Notes under the pieces: model-generated
What the model was told of the DNA's origin: nothing
The model's database searches: none
Seen by the model: only the letters and a program-made list of their open reading frames with translations
Made by a program: the position numbers and the translations under genes
Assembly: GCA_029378245.1 (NCBI GenBank)
Contig: JARKIF010000006.1
Location: forward strand, 930,001-994,000
Source of the DNA: Roridomyces roridus
Lineage: Eukaryota > Basidiomycota > Agaricomycetes > Agaricales > Mycenaceae
Length of the DNA: 64,000 nucleotides
Direction: 5' to 3'
Shown: piece after piece, positions 1 to 11,709 of the stretch
Numbering within the stretch: position 1 is the first letter of the stretch
Layout: the number at the start of each line of letters is the position of its first letter

Positions 1-2018
1 TTCCGATTCTTCTATCTGTCTCTGGTATGTATTCCACACACCCTTTGCTCTGTTGTCGTGCATATTTTCACGGTTCTTGGCAGTCGTAGTACGAGCAACT
101 GACTGACGAAGGCTCTGGACCAGTCTGCATCTCTCCGGCTCAATATCTCGCGGAGTGGGACCATTGTCTCGATAAGCTCAGTTGACTGGACTTTGTCCAG
201 ACTCGTATGTTCTTCCTCCGCTTTTCCCGCTCTTACTTCTGTTTTCCAGGACGACCGCGGAGCAGTACAAGAGGATGGAGAGCCTGTACGGGCCCGGGGT
301 CACCAGATCTGGCCCGCATGGAGAACTCAACGCTCGACATTGCTTCGGGTGAAATTGCGTTGGTCGTTGCGCGAGAATTGGCGATAGCAGGGCGGACGAC
401 TCAGCATCATTATGTAGCATTACAAAGTGTAATAGCAGAGTTCAATCCAGTGTACCTCTCTTCCTTTGGCGCGCTGGAGAAAAGATGTTTACTACTACTG
501 TATGATCGTCGCCAGCTCTGATTTGAACCACCACGATGAAATTGCGACTCCCCGATGGCAAGTTCCTTCCCGGTTGCCTTTTGTCATCCAGGCACAAGTT
601 TTAAAACATACAGCCACTCGAGACGACCTCTGTTTCAGTGCCACTGTCCTCCAAGTTCAATTTCAGACGGGGCGAAGAAGGCCTTTTGACGCTGGGCCCT
701 GGGGATCTAAGGTTGCATGTATCTTCCTATTTCCTCAAGTGGCCGGCGGCCGCGCAGACGTATCACGCAAGGGAACACAGAGCCCGCAGTTCAATGTGGT
801 TAAGGTTTGAATATTTGACTTTCACAGTATCAATGGCTTTCAAAGTCGTATGATGTAGCTTATCCACTAACATGTGTTGCGGTTGCGCACTTGACGTTCA
901 TTGAAGTGTTGTTCCACCAATTGTCTACAAAATTCAACCAAGGACGTGCATGAACAAGTGCCGATCATTGGATGAGCGCGGTTATGTGAGGCAACGAGCA
1001 ACGAACCTTCAAGGTTTCTCAATAATATCTGTTGCTGTTGATCAAAGAAGTTGGCCTGGATAATCATAATGTCCAGGGAAGGTGGGCTAAGCTCCAGAAC
1101 CAGAACCATTCCAAATGATGTAAGTTGAATGTAAGTACACATTATTCAAGTACTTCCAGCACAGACGTGGTATGACACTTGTGCGGCCGGTGATCACTCA
1201 CTGCATTTTAACTACTTCTAGGCAAACCCCTTGCCTAGATGTCTAGACAAACCACTTTGGCAAGGATGTTTGCCTGGCCTTGTCTAGACAGTCTAGATAC
1301 ATGCATTTGGGTTAGTCTGAGTTTGTCTTTGCTCATCATGGATTTAGACGAACCCAGATGAACCCAGACAAATGTTGCTCAAGCCAGAGCAATTGACAAG
1401 GCCTGCGCAGCGCTGTGCTGGTTGGTTTGCGAGCATCGTTGCATCAATGGGGAGCGGAGATAGTGGTGAGAGGGAAAGAAGGCAGGCAGGCCTGCGCAGC
1501 GAGAGTCTATCATTGGCTGCATGGTGGTGGGCATCAAGATCAATTTGAAGAAGCTCTATTTTTCCCAGCCGTCATTCTGACAACAGATTTGGTGTGTAAT
1601 GAGATTGGCACAGGCCTTGGTCATGAATTCAGGGGGATTTTTGTTGGCGGGATAAACCTAGGCAAGCCCTGACAAGCCCTGATCAACCTCGGCGAGGTTG
1701 GTCGAGGACACCTCGTAGAACCTAGATTAGCCCTCGGTCCAGACCAAGCCCGAGCAAGCTAAATCAACCTACATGAAGCCAGACAAACCCAGACCCAACC
1801 TCGTAGAACCTAGATTACCCCTTGCCTAGAAATGTGACTGATGGCGGTGGATGGTAGTTGATGCGCCATCACTGAAATGCGGATCAGTGAAGCTTTCTGT
1901 CGGATCAAACGGAACACCGGCCTGGACGGCGTACACGCTTGGTACACGCGTCAAAATTCAACGGATCCCTGAAATAAAATAATTGTCAAAATGATATATT
2001 CAATGTTGAGGTCGGGGT
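1..2018. other. Gene-poor stretch with degenerate short repeats
   Basis: No convincing gene was found on either strand. From about 1220 to 1830 the sequence is built of degenerate, short-period motifs around 'cctagac' and 'aacccagacaaa', in both orientations, including a small palindrome around 'caacctcggcgaggttgg' near 1684. This looks like decayed repetitive DNA. Confidence 0.5.
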
Positions 2019-2699
2019 TCATGGTGAGTCTGAGGCTGTTTTGTTTTGTTTTGTTTTGTTTTGAGCGTGCGTGTCAACATGGGCAAGAGTGATGGTGTAC
2101 GTATACGGTATGAGTTTCCCGGGTCCGACTGCCAAAAGTGTCAAGCGACGTCTGATTGACAAGCTCGACTGTCCGGCCTTCCATACGATTGTCTGACGCC
2201 ATTCAACAGGATTGTCGTGTTCGCCGCACTGGTACGAGATGATCTGCTGCTTGATGGTTACAGCAGCGATCGCATTGGCTGGTTCGTATTCGTTCTTCAG
2301 CGCCTTCCATGCCTCGTGCGCTGACTTGCAGTCTTTGACAACGTACAGCTTCGCGCTGGGAACAGCTCGGGCGATAATTGCCAGAGCCTTCTTGTCGCCG
2401 TCCAACCATGCTCGAGCTTGTTGCTCGGCAGCGGCAACAGCAGCTTCATTTCCTGGAATCGTGATTGTGGCCGCTGCTCCGTTTGCGTCAACGCCGTGGA
2501 TTTGCTCAGTGCGTTTGAGCTTGGGAATGACCGGAGGATTGTAAGCAGGTCCGTCAACGTATTGCCAGTACCCAGCTGCATCGAGGTCAAGTTCCGACTT
2601 GTACTTGAACTCGTTGTAGTTGTTCACGCCGTCCTCCTCGGTGATGGCAGTGAGTTTCATGCGTTTCCAATCATCGACTTGGTGCTGATTTGTTGACAT
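2019..2699 (-). pseudogene. Truncated Gag of a Ty1/Copia-type LTR retrotransposon
   Basis: The minus-strand reading frame opens at an ATG at 2699 and encodes a 226-residue product that I recognise as the Copia-type Gag polyprotein (UBN2/DUF4219-like). The cues are an N-terminal 'KLTAITEEDGVNNYNEFKYK' block, an aromatic W-x-Y segment with proline-rich tail, and a central 'HEAWKALKNEYEP' motif of the sort found in the retroviral-like nucleocapsid precursor of plant and fungal Copia elements. Homology appears to fade after about residue 170 and the frame runs into a (TTTTG)n tract. No zinc knuckle, protease, integrase or reverse transcriptase follows, so this is an element fragment. The 25-bp duplicated block at 2834-2918 lies just upstream of Gag and may belong to the lost 5' end. 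A domesticated host gene is possible but less likely. Confidence 0.7.
2038..2063. repeat. (TTTTG)n microsatellite
   Basis: About five units of the pentamer sit at the 3' end of the Copia Gag fragment on its coding strand, marking the truncation side. Confidence 0.85.
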
Positions 2700-2833
2700 A
2701 GTGAGAATTCGATAGCGCAGATGTATCTGGGAAACGAGTTTGTTGTCTGTCGACGAGTGGACAATCGAACAATATTCAAGATTTGTTTAGAGCGCAGCGG
2801 GGCCCATAACCTATCAAGAACACAATATATTGA

Positions 2834-2918
2834 CTGGTACAAGAGAAGACTCGTTAGATACTAGTACAGAGAGATATTTAGGAAGGGTCATACCTGGTAC
2901 AAGAGAAGACTCGTTAGA
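2834..2918. repeat. 25-bp direct repeat, two copies
   Basis: The block beginning ctggtacaagagaagactcg occurs at 2834-2858 and identically at 2894-2918, about 60 bp apart and some 135 bp upstream of the Copia Gag start. It may be the remnant of an LTR/leader duplication of the Copia element. No full LTR pair was recognised. Confidence 0.7.
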
Positions 2919-2929
2919 GTGTCTCTTGT

Positions 2930-5683
2930 CCAGGTGAAACAACATGAATAAAATGAATAGATGACGAATCGTCGATCAGTCAGACCTTAACAGGGGAGGA
3001 GTGCCGACTGTCGCTTTTGTTCACCCAACTGCCGGAGAAATGGTGCTCCAGTAGCTGTGTGCTCTTCAAGTTCAAGCGATGGTCGAGCCAAGACTTGGGT
3101 GTGATGGTATGAGTCAAGATTCCAGATCAAATGCCAATCAAGCGCAAACACTCTTTGTTTTTCCATTCCCGCCACGTCACACCAAAAACCCGGCTCTCTG
3201 GCCTGAACGACTTCTCGAATTTTACCGCTGTTGGAACCCGGACTCGACGGCAGAAGGCGCCACAAGATCGCATTGCGGCAATCTCCGCCGGCGCATCGCA
3301 CGTGCTCCAGCCTCCTATTCAAGCACAGAAGGCTCGGCAAATTGCCAAGATGGATCGTCGACCCGTCACCCAAGACGACTTGTCTCATCTCTCTCACCCG
3401 TACTGGCTGTAGCATCGTAGGCAGGAATGCATGCATCCCTCCCTACTCGACTGTCGCTAGGGTCCTTCATTTCCACCTGCTTTTATGGGCCATTGCTAGC
3501 GCTGATAAACATGGAATTTGACTGCCCTTGAAAACGCGCGTTTTGCACGATTTCAGAGGTAGTATCCTAGCTAAGTCATCTCAGTACAAGACTGATGTTG
3601 AGCCCAGAGACAGTCAGTGTGGTGGATACTTAAGAGTACTGTACGGGTTGAAGGGTATTTACCTGAATATGACCGACGTGCTCACTCCGAAACATGTAGG
3701 AGTTGTGGATACCTGCTCTACCAATGGGATACACCAATTAAACAAGTTCTTAACAGTTGTACGATTGTCAGCCGTTCGAACCTTGGTGCGAGTGCAATTC
3801 GGAGGTTCGGAAGTTCACGGGATGATGGGCAAGTCGGCCGAAAAGCCTGAAACATGAGTAGACCGCCGAAGCGGGTCCGAAGGGAGTGACGTAGTTGTCA
3901 TCAGCAGTCGGGACAAGGAGGATCCGGGTCGGATACTAGTCTTCGAACTAGTATCTGCTGGTATCCGGGACAGGTAGTCGGAGATATGGGTATCGTTCTG
4001 GACCTACAACCTATGGGCGTACGCCTGGAGGGTATACAATCAAGGGAGAGGTCGGATACGACTTCACTAAAATCAGTTGAGTCATGGATCAATGTTGGAG
4101 TCACTGATCGACAGGTCCGCCACGCGGAATCATGGCTTGGCACACCGGCCGTACACGATGCCGGTTCTAATCAACCAATCAGGGTGTTTCCATTCCAGAT
4201 ACCAAGGATATTTCTAATTATTGCGCCATTCGTTTGTACTATCATATGATTCTCGGACCTGTATAAAGTAGATAGAGTGCTACCCAAGAGGGCAGCGGAT
4301 ACTTCCCCCACTAGCAAGCTACCAGCTGCGATCAAGGGTTTTGTCCGAGGCTTTCGACGGTGCATTGCGTAGTTAAGCAATCGCTATTGAAAATCTAAAC
4401 ATTTGTTTGTTGGCTATTGTGTGTGTGACTTGAGTGTGAATCAGTGTGTTGGAATCAGTATCTGTTGGATTGTGTCGTACCGTGTGTCTGTCAAGGGTTA
4501 TTTGTGTGTTCAGAGTTGTGAAGTGTTGGAATCTACGAAATCCGTGTTGTATCGGTCGCTGCCGTCTTCGGATACCAGTGTGAAAGGGATCGAAAGACCC
4601 AAATACCTGCTTTATTGCAAAACCCGGCTTTAGCCAAACTCAATCTATCTTTTGTGTTAGCTGTGAAGCTTTACCATCTACAAAACGCTTTAGAATCGTC
4701 ATTCTTGGTTCATATCAAGGATCTCAATTCACAATACTTTGTTTCGACATCGTATCCGAGACTATATCACCCAATTCCCTATAACCTTTACAAGGCCCTG
4801 TACTAGGGACTTATACTCGCCACATTCCCGCTATTCAATAGTTGTCACTCGCCCCGGAGCTTCGTGATTGGGTTAGTTGGATATAGATTCGTCTGTATCT
4901 CGACTCATCTGGTTAGATTCTTCGAGTGTTGTCGATTTCTATAGTAGGTTTAGAGCACATACATCAGCGCATGGCAATCCGAGTCTCGGGGTGTGGACAC
5001 CGGAAGGGAAGGCCCGAGATATTGTAGCCGCGAGAAGAGTGCATTCCAATGAGGCAATCAAGTCCAAGGGGCAATAATCAATTTCGAATGACGAGAACAC
5101 AATGCATACGAAGACAGAGAAATTTGAGAGTCCGGCAGCACATTGATGGAGAGATCTTAGCAAGTTCAGGAATACAGTGAGTCGGAGTCAGCCAGTCTCC
5201 AGATTGGAAAAGCCAAGGGAAAGCGCGAACTCGTTGCCCGGAGAGTCACAGAAACGGACATTGGGAATCGGGAATCGGATGTGTGGTGGTCTGAAGCAAG
5301 AGGCGCGCAGCCGCTGTCAACGGAGCTGTCAACGGCTGGAGGTGGAGCTGGCGGGTTGCCGTCTCGCTGCCGTTAACCGTCGGTGAAGATCGCAACCCAT
5401 CGGCTGGAGAGAAGCCAAGAGATCCATGTTCAAGGCTTACTAAAAGCAAATTAGTAGTCAAAGCTGTCATCGAAGAAAAATGGGACCCCACTTTGGCGGA
5501 AAACGGGCCGATAAAGCCGAGCTTAAAAATAAATTTTTAAGACTCGGAACTTCATTTCCACCTATTGTCCCCAGCCATTCGATCGTCGGGTCTAGTCAAT
5601 AGCCATATAATCGGAGTCTTCCACTGATCTTAAATATCCCTCCTCCTCCGGCTAAAGTTTGAGACGCATTCTTTGCCAGAGCC
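2930..5683. other. No gene recognised; one perfect hairpin
   Basis: Reading frames here are short and none carries a recognisable domain. At 3932-3955 there is a perfect 9-bp inverted repeat (gatactagt / actagtatc) around a 6-bp loop. The segment from about 4260 to 4960 is AT-richer and begins with a TATA-like 'gtataaag'; it could be an old LTR or transposon remnant, but I see no paired copy. Confidence 0.4.
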
Positions 5684-6792
5684 ATGCCCCGTATCTCCAT
5701 CGACAGCGCCGGCGGACCTCTCTCCGTCGAGTACACCATCTCGACCCCCAAGAACGTCTGTGCGGAGACCATTGACTCCACTCTACCCACCATCATCTTC
5801 CTTCATCCAGTGCATCTCAGCCAAGCGGCGTTTCATCGTAAGCTCGCCTTGTCTCCTCTTCCACACACAGCACCCTACCCTCCCATGTCCAGACCAGTTT
5901 GCGGATCCACATCTCCGGCGGGCATTCAACCTCATCGCATTCGATTTGCGGGCCCACGGTCACTCTGCTGGTGGCGTGAAGGAATCGTGGTGTGTCGCAG
6001 AGGCAGTCGACGATGTCGTGAAATTCATCGTACGTCTCACTTGAGCTCGAGCTTATCGGATTGATTTGATGCAAGTAATAGGATGCGCTGCACCTCCCTG
6101 CCGTCCACCTCGTAGGCGTCAACCTGGGATCCCTCATCGCCCTCGAACTTGCCGCCGTATCGCCCCAGCATGTCCTTTCCATGTGTCTCATTTCGCCACC
6201 TGCCATGGACGAGGTGCGTGCTTTACTCGTCGAATGAAGTGGGCTCGAATGAGATGTACGTCAAGATCCCCGCGGTTGCCGAGGGTCGCCATGAGATCCA
6301 CCGATACTGGGAGATGGCGTACGAAAAGGGCGGTCAGCCCGACGAGGCAGCGCTCTACGATGCCGTCGCCGGGTGCGTGCAGCTGGGCAGTAGCAACGCA
6401 CATGTCTCATCGTCGTTCGTCACCGCGTGCGTCTCCATCTTACCTCCCTTGTCTCCTTCATCACCATCTCTATATAATTCAGATTGGTCCATATCGGCTT
6501 CACCAACGCTCTGCGCAACTTCTCCCCACCCAACCTGCGTCCCTGTGAGCTCACAACCGTGCGCATATTCACCGACCGCAAGCACCCCACGCTCCGCGGC
6601 ATTAGTTGTCCCGTCCTCCTCCTCTACTGCAGCGAGGACGTCGTGTACCCGCTCTCACAGACTGAAGCATTGCAGTGCGCCCTGCTTGATGTCGGTGTGA
6701 AGGATGTGCGGCTCCAGGTTCTACAGGGTGCCGGTCAGCAGACTTTGCATATTGGCGTGCCAGATTGGCTTGCGCCGCTTAGCGGAGTTTGA
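5684..6792 (+). CDS. Alpha/beta-hydrolase fold protein with altered nucleophile elbow
   Basis: Five exons give an uninterrupted 301-residue protein: 5684-5837, 5893-6029, 6082-6213, 6254-6426, 6483-6792; all introns are GT..AG, the third unusually short (40 bp). The start is the first ATG, in good context. The product has the layout of a soluble alpha/beta hydrolase: an N-terminal strand with 'TIIFLHPVHLSQAAFH' (oxyanion region), the 'NLIAFDLRAHGHSAG' loop, a nucleophile-elbow segment, a cap region, and the late 'CPVLLLYCSEDVVYPLSQTE' strand that normally holds the acid. The elbow, which in active members is G-x-S-x-G, reads G-V-N-L-G at residues 109-113, so the catalytic Ser is Asn111. The C-terminal segment where the catalytic His is expected ('GAGQQTLHIGVPDW') is also unusual. 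Inference: a catalytically altered or non-hydrolytic member, possibly binding-only. Substrate unknown. Confidence 0.8.
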
Positions 6793-8388
6793 AATTGGCT
6801 GGGCGGGCGGGGGCGGGGGCGGGGGTGGCGTGGGCTTGGCTTGTGCCACTTAGCATCCATTTCAACGACTACGGTAAGTCGTTCGTGCTCCTCCGTGCTG
6901 CTTCATCGTCGTTACTCGATAACTATGACTCCGACACCACTCTCACCACTTTGTCATCGACGCGTGTTCGACACCGTCTGGCGACGCGACCGTATTCCAA
7001 TGCTCCCACAAGTGAACTGTAACCGGAGATAGATGCCAGCCGACGATGCTATTCATTCAAGAATATTATCCAATACACCTTTGCAGCACGAGTGCGACGA
7101 GGAGTCTGTTGCACATCGACCGTCACGGTTCCTTTCCGACCCGCCTTCTTCGACGCTTTACTCGTCGATTTGACCCAAGTCACGATCGATTTGCTCATCT
7201 GCCTTGCGCCTTTGAGCAGTTGAGTCGACCTGGCTTGTCGTATGTGGGTACAGCTCCGTCAATACAAGTTCAATGATTAGTCGATGGCCACGCGGAATAT
7301 GCATATTTTGACCGCACAGAGACGCGGAGACTCGGGGCTGATTCCACTGCTGTTCCTGTTTGTTGTCCGCAACCATTTAGTCCCTCATTGCTGTTCAATT
7401 CCAGTCGAGACTCGAGCACAAGTATGTGCCGTAGTTGCAACTTGCAAGCCGGTCCCTCGACAGAAGACGATATTGGTCTGAGCATGCTGCACTGTTTTCG
7501 GGAGCCAGAGTGGGCTGGGATAGTCCAATCTCACTGAAATCCGCCCGCCCGCCAGTTTGATGGCAGGTGACAAACTGGCTTGTGATGGGAGCTGGCCAGT
7601 TCAACTTTGCGTATTGTACGTCTGAATTCACTGATGTTTGTGTTTCAGCGTACCTGGGGGTCTATTTGAGCTCCGAATGAGTCACTCACAACCTTGCTAT
7701 CTCGCGAACTCTTCGAAAATTGACCACAAGCCAATCCACACCAGTTTTGATGGCATCAGACAAATTGGCTTGTGCGCTGTTGAACAGAAATACGCGGTTT
7801 CTTTCTGTGATTTCCGGCTTTTAAGGAAAGGTGATGCTCTCATGAGCTTCTCAAAGCATCCTAAATCAAAATTCGGCAGACCTTGAGTTGAACACGCCGT
7901 TTCTCGTGGAGATGCGCGTCTCAGCCGCCTCGATGAGCAGGATCGGCAGTTGTAATGTGCAAGGATACTTTTGGGGCAGATCTCACCAGTCAGAAGAGTA
8001 GAACAAACCAAGAATTGGTACATTTAAATGCTCAGCGAATGAACTATTTGGCATGCAGTTGGTTCAACATGTTTTGACCTAATTTCCGTCCTGGGACACC
8101 ATTTCATGCCGGTCTGCCACAAGTAGACGGTCAAGGACAGTCAAGTGTACTCACAGAGTCCCGCAAGCCAGCCGGCGGGTGAGAATTGCGGATACTCCTC
8201 GGTACAAGTTGTCGCCGTCAAGCTGGATATTGATCACGGCGACGATATCCTTCGTAAGAGCTGTCTGAGGATCAAGAGAGACAATGTGCGATGCATCCCA
8301 TGTAGTCAGAATGAGAAGAAATCAACGGGGAGACTCACACGACACGCAAGCCAGTTTCAGTTTCAAAATTTGGCTTGGCAAGAGGCGA
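6793..8388. other. Intergenic, with scattered 'caagccaattt' motifs
   Basis: No gene was recognised. A G-rich run (ggcgggcgggggcgggggcg) follows the hydrolase stop near 6800. The motif 'aagccaattt / aaattggctt' and the related 'ccagtttgatggca' recur near 7550, 7725 and 7765 and again in the palindrome that follows, suggesting decayed copies of one small repeat. Confidence 0.4.
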
Positions 8389-8492
8389 CAAATTGGCTTG
8401 CACGCCAATTAGCCGGGCGGGGGCGGGTGATCACACCAAAATCCCCGCCCCCGCCCCAAAAAAGCCAATTTGCGCGGGCGCAAGCCAATTTG
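8389..8492. repeat. GC-rich nested palindrome (about 104 bp)
   Basis: The outer arms are caaattggcttg (8389-8400) and its complement caagccaatttg (8481-8492). An inner arm gggcgggggcggg (8415-8427) is complementary to ccccgcccccgcccc (8443-8457). The G-rich arm could also form a G-quadruplex. The structure may be a foldback element or MITE core. Confidence 0.8.
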
Positions 8493-8610
8493 GCCCGCCA
8501 AAAAGTTAACTCTCTGCCGGTCAGTGGGGGAATATCTCGCATTATAAACAGTGCGTGTTTCGTGTTTCTTGTTTTCGTCCGTTTTGATTCTGACGATATC
8601 TCGTATGTAG

Positions 8611-8773
8611 GGTCAACCCACTCATCCACGACCTGGTGGTCCAATCCTCCTCCTCCTCTGCCGCCCCTGAATCACCCGATGCAAGCCCCGTCGTATCGCC
8701 GTTTTACGAGACGTTCGTCGAAGCTGGGTGGCGTGTGGATGAAGATGAAGACGAGGATACGGACCAGTATTGA
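8611..8773 (+). other. Possible orphan 3' exon (low confidence)
   Basis: After an acceptor-like 'tcgtatgtag', the frame from 8612 reads a coding-like tail with serine-rich, proline-containing and then strongly acidic composition ('GWRVDEDEDEDTDQY') to a TGA at 8771-8773. A donor-like 'gtgcgtgtttcg' lies about 60 bp upstream. No matching upstream exon was found: the preceding sequence is the GC-rich palindrome. It may be the last exon of a gene disrupted by repeats, or chance. Confidence 0.25.
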
Positions 8774-8926
8774 AACTGGAGCGCCAGTGTGGACATGGAC
8801 TTGTTTTTGTTTTTGTCGATTCTTCAATACCCAACCCCCTCTGACTACATCCTGACTCGGCCCATTCAGATTCGATTGTTCAGTTACATGCTACTTACCC
8901 CGTACACAATGGACCACACGGCGGAG

Positions 8927-8998
8927 CCTAGACTCGTAACCAGTCTGTCTATGAGTGTCTCTATCGACACTCATAGACAGACCAGGCTCTGGTCTAGG
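8927..8998. repeat. Perfect 17-bp stem hairpin with outer inverted repeat
   Basis: Arms 8943-8959 and 8966-8982 are perfectly complementary (gtctgtctatgagtgtc) around a 6-bp loop. Outer arms cctagac (8927-8933) and gtctagg (8992-8998) extend the foldback. Confidence 0.9.
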
Positions 8999-9297
8999 CG
9001 GAGCCGCGGTGTGCATCAGGGATGTCTCAGCTAGTTGGAGTCTACGAGTTCATTTACCTGACAAGAGCTCGTTCGATTCGAGTCTCCGCCATGCCACTCT
9101 GGTGCCATCCTTTTTCTTTTATAATCTAAGCCTGGTCTCCTCGTGTCTGGGGAACATGCGGGTCATGCAATTGTTGCCTGTTTCTTGGTAAAGTTCGAGC
9201 ACATTCTGCCCGACTCCACAGATCCGATGCTTCTCAGATCCGTTTGGAGTTAGTTGGAGACGCGGCGGCCGCACGCCGAGCCCACGCCGTATCACAC

Positions 9298-9497
9298 CGC
9301 AGGAGCGCGATTAAAAGGCCGCCCGAAGCATCATTTTTATTTGACAAAAGTCCACCCGGATGTGGCCACTTTTTATCAGGACACAAAGGCTGTCCGAAAC
9401 CGGACTTTTTTACTGACAAAAGTGGGACACCTGTTTGGTACCTGATTATCTTGAATATAAATGATGCTTCGGGCCGCCTTTTAATTGCAGTCCAGCG
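9298..9497. mobile_element. MITE-like element, copy 1
   Basis: About 200 bp bounded by long imperfect terminal inverted repeats: the left end attaaaaggccgcccgaagc.. and the right end ..cttcgggccgccttttaat are inverted copies, and the similarity extends some 12 bp further outward. The interior has no coding capacity. A clear target duplication was not found. Copy 2 lies 50 bp downstream in the same orientation. Confidence 0.75.
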
Positions 9498-9547
9498 GCA
9501 TGGGGTACCAGTTGCCGGCATACTTGGCACTGGAGAAGGCATCGCCG

Positions 9548-9749
9548 CCGGGGACCACAATTAAAAAGCCGCCAGAAGCATCATTTTTATTCAACAAAAA
9601 ACCGCGCCTGATATGGCCACTTCTTATCAGTACAAAAAGGCTGTCCAAAATTGGACTTTTTCACTGACAAAGGTGGGACACCGGTTTTGTACCTGATTAT
9701 CCAGAATAAGAATGATGCTTCGGGCCGCCGTTTAATTGTGGTCCCACGG
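9548..9749. mobile_element. MITE-like element, copy 2
   Basis: This is the same element as the one 50 bp upstream, diverged by scattered substitutions. The ends are gggaccacaattaaaaagcc.. and its near-complement ..gtttaattgtggtccc, giving a terminal inverted repeat of about 40 bp with a few mismatches. Both copies share the internal 'gacaaa.gtgggacacc' and 'gtacctgattat' segments. Non-coding. Confidence 0.75.
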
Positions 9750-11582
9750 TGTGTATGATCCCTTTTAAAGCCGGCACTTTTCTTTCTTCTCGATCCTCGC
9801 GCTCGCGACGCTGCGTGAATCCGACTCGGCGTCTCATTCTAGGTCAGGTTTCAAAGAATTCTTCAGTCGCTCATACAGGGAGATTCAGGCTTTTATCTTT
9901 CGCCGTTGCAAACGGCACCTCAGTACCCTGACCTGGGCCGGTTTGTGCCCGACCCAAGGCAATTGGACCCGCCAGAAATGCTTGTCCCGTTTTCTTTGGA
10001 AGGGAGGTTCCAGATGAATTGAAACCTGACACGCACCCTTCATCCAGAAAGAAGACATTTCTGATACGAGACTTGTCTATTTTCTATGTCCCCGCCCGAT
10101 TCGAACGGCCGGCACGCTCGGGGATGGTTCCAGCGCATGCAACCGTCTCCCTGGAAGAGTGATTCAATGCGCATATTCAGTGTCACCTTGCAGGCTTATC
10201 TCACGGTGTTATTTGGCCGAACTCAGCCCGGTGATGGACACGCCGCCGCCTGTGATGCCCTGATCACACTGCAATTGCGAGCATCGGATCATCTCGGCAT
10301 CGATCAGTACCATTGAATCTTGTGCGTTCATCTACAGTGGGAGTTCCTGGGTAGCCGCCTCTTCCTTTCGCTTTGTTGAAACGACACGAAGGCCCAAAAA
10401 GATCCAATACGAACGATGGATAGCATACTACGACTTCGAATCGAACTGGCTGCCTTGGGCGCACGGATTGAACGGACGCTCAATCTATTAAGAACGCCTG
10501 TGCATTTGACACAACTCACACGAGCCGCCACCCCCTGACTGCAGGGAATGGAATCCTGCCAGTGTGCCAGATTTACAGCATCGCCGCTCCAACGTTCATG
10601 AATAAATTTGAACGGAGACGTGATGCAGACGGAACGGAGTGTTCACGAAATCAACGGCCTTCCGCCCGCCAACAGCCGATGCCGATATTGATGCCTCCCA
10701 GCGCGTTCTGTCGGTGTGTACGTGCACAGGAACTTGAAGAAGCTGTGATTCCGTGAGTCAATTCGCCCATCAAATATTGACGTGCATTGATCATGATGCA
10801 TGATGCATGATGCGCATCTACGTGTCGCTGGCTTCCATTTTTTCGAACCAAACTTACCCAAAAGCAGTCAAAAGACGCGGATTTGTATCCTATGGCATGC
10901 TATGACCCAAATTGTGGCCGCCTTGTACGCATTCGACACAGCTCCGGGCAGACCCCTAACTGCACTGCGGGATTCGGTGTTCGAGAAGTGACTGTTATCA
11001 CAGTTCACCGTCCAACGTGCATGCAGCTGCGAGAGTGGACTTGGAGCGGACTCGGAATGGAATGGGAACGAAATCGACGCCCTCGGCCGAAATACGACGC
11101 CGACACCAGCCGATACCGATGCCTCGCAGCGCATCGTGTCGCTGTACATGCACGAGAAACTTTCCTACAAATGAACTGTTCGGGATCGCAAGTCAGCACG
11201 TGGCGCCGGCGGCGAAGGGATCGTGCTGGTAGAAGAAACCCTCCCGAGACAGTTGAGCAACTACAGAGGTGAATAACCGAAGCGTTCGGTGGGAGGTGCA
11301 AGATGGTGGGGAGGGTAGGGCTTAGACAATCGACTCGATATCACTTGCCTGGTACAATTCGCATCGCGCTTCGCTCTCGCTCGGCAATAGCAGATGTGTG
11401 CCACGAATCACTGCTCCACTGCACATGCCACAAATTGAAACGACGGTACCGTCATCAGAAAACTCGAGCCGCCCGTAAAATGAAAGGTTCTGTCTTCGAG
11501 TCCACTTGTGTCGACGTCAAGGTACACATCAGTCATGTTGCATGCATCGAACTAGGGGCTAGCTGACGGGAGTACGTATTCG
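9750..11582. other. No gene recognised
   Basis: Short reading frames only. A tRNA-like B-box on the minus strand occurs at about 10094-10107 (cccgattcgaacgg). Two diverged direct copies of a stretch around 'acgaaatc.acg..c' are seen at about 10600-10745 and 11020-11165. A short (atgatgc)n run lies at about 10795-10812. Confidence 0.4.
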
Positions 11583-11614
11583 TGTATTCATGTATTCATG
11601 TATTCATGTATTCA
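11583..11614 (+). repeat. Four perfect 8-bp tandem repeats in a promoter
   Basis: The unit tgtattca is repeated four times, ending 9 bp before the TATA box of the downstream secreted-protein gene. It could be a tandem regulator site or simple sequence. Confidence 0.85.
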
Positions 11615-11623
11615 TGAGTAGGA

Positions 11624-11630
11624 TATATAA
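11624..11630 (+). promoter_or_regulatory. TATA box of the secreted-protein gene
   Basis: TATATAA lies 80 bp before the ATG at 11710, a usual fungal distance, with a pyrimidine-rich leader between. Confidence 0.6.
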
Positions 11631-11709
11631 ACCCGCCCTCCAATCCACCAAGAACCCAGGCACCTCTTCCAGTCGCCCCCAAACACATTCAGCTCTCACA
11701 GACTTGAAC

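Noticed and set aside
4260..4960. LTR of a Copia element paired with the Gag at 2.0-2.7 kb
   Set aside because: TATA and T/G-rich sequence looked LTR-like, but no second copy or matching termini were found.
8145..8855. Plus-strand ORF of 236 codons
   Set aside because: It runs through the GC-rich palindrome and low-complexity DNA; its composition is not protein-like and the better frame after 8611 differs.
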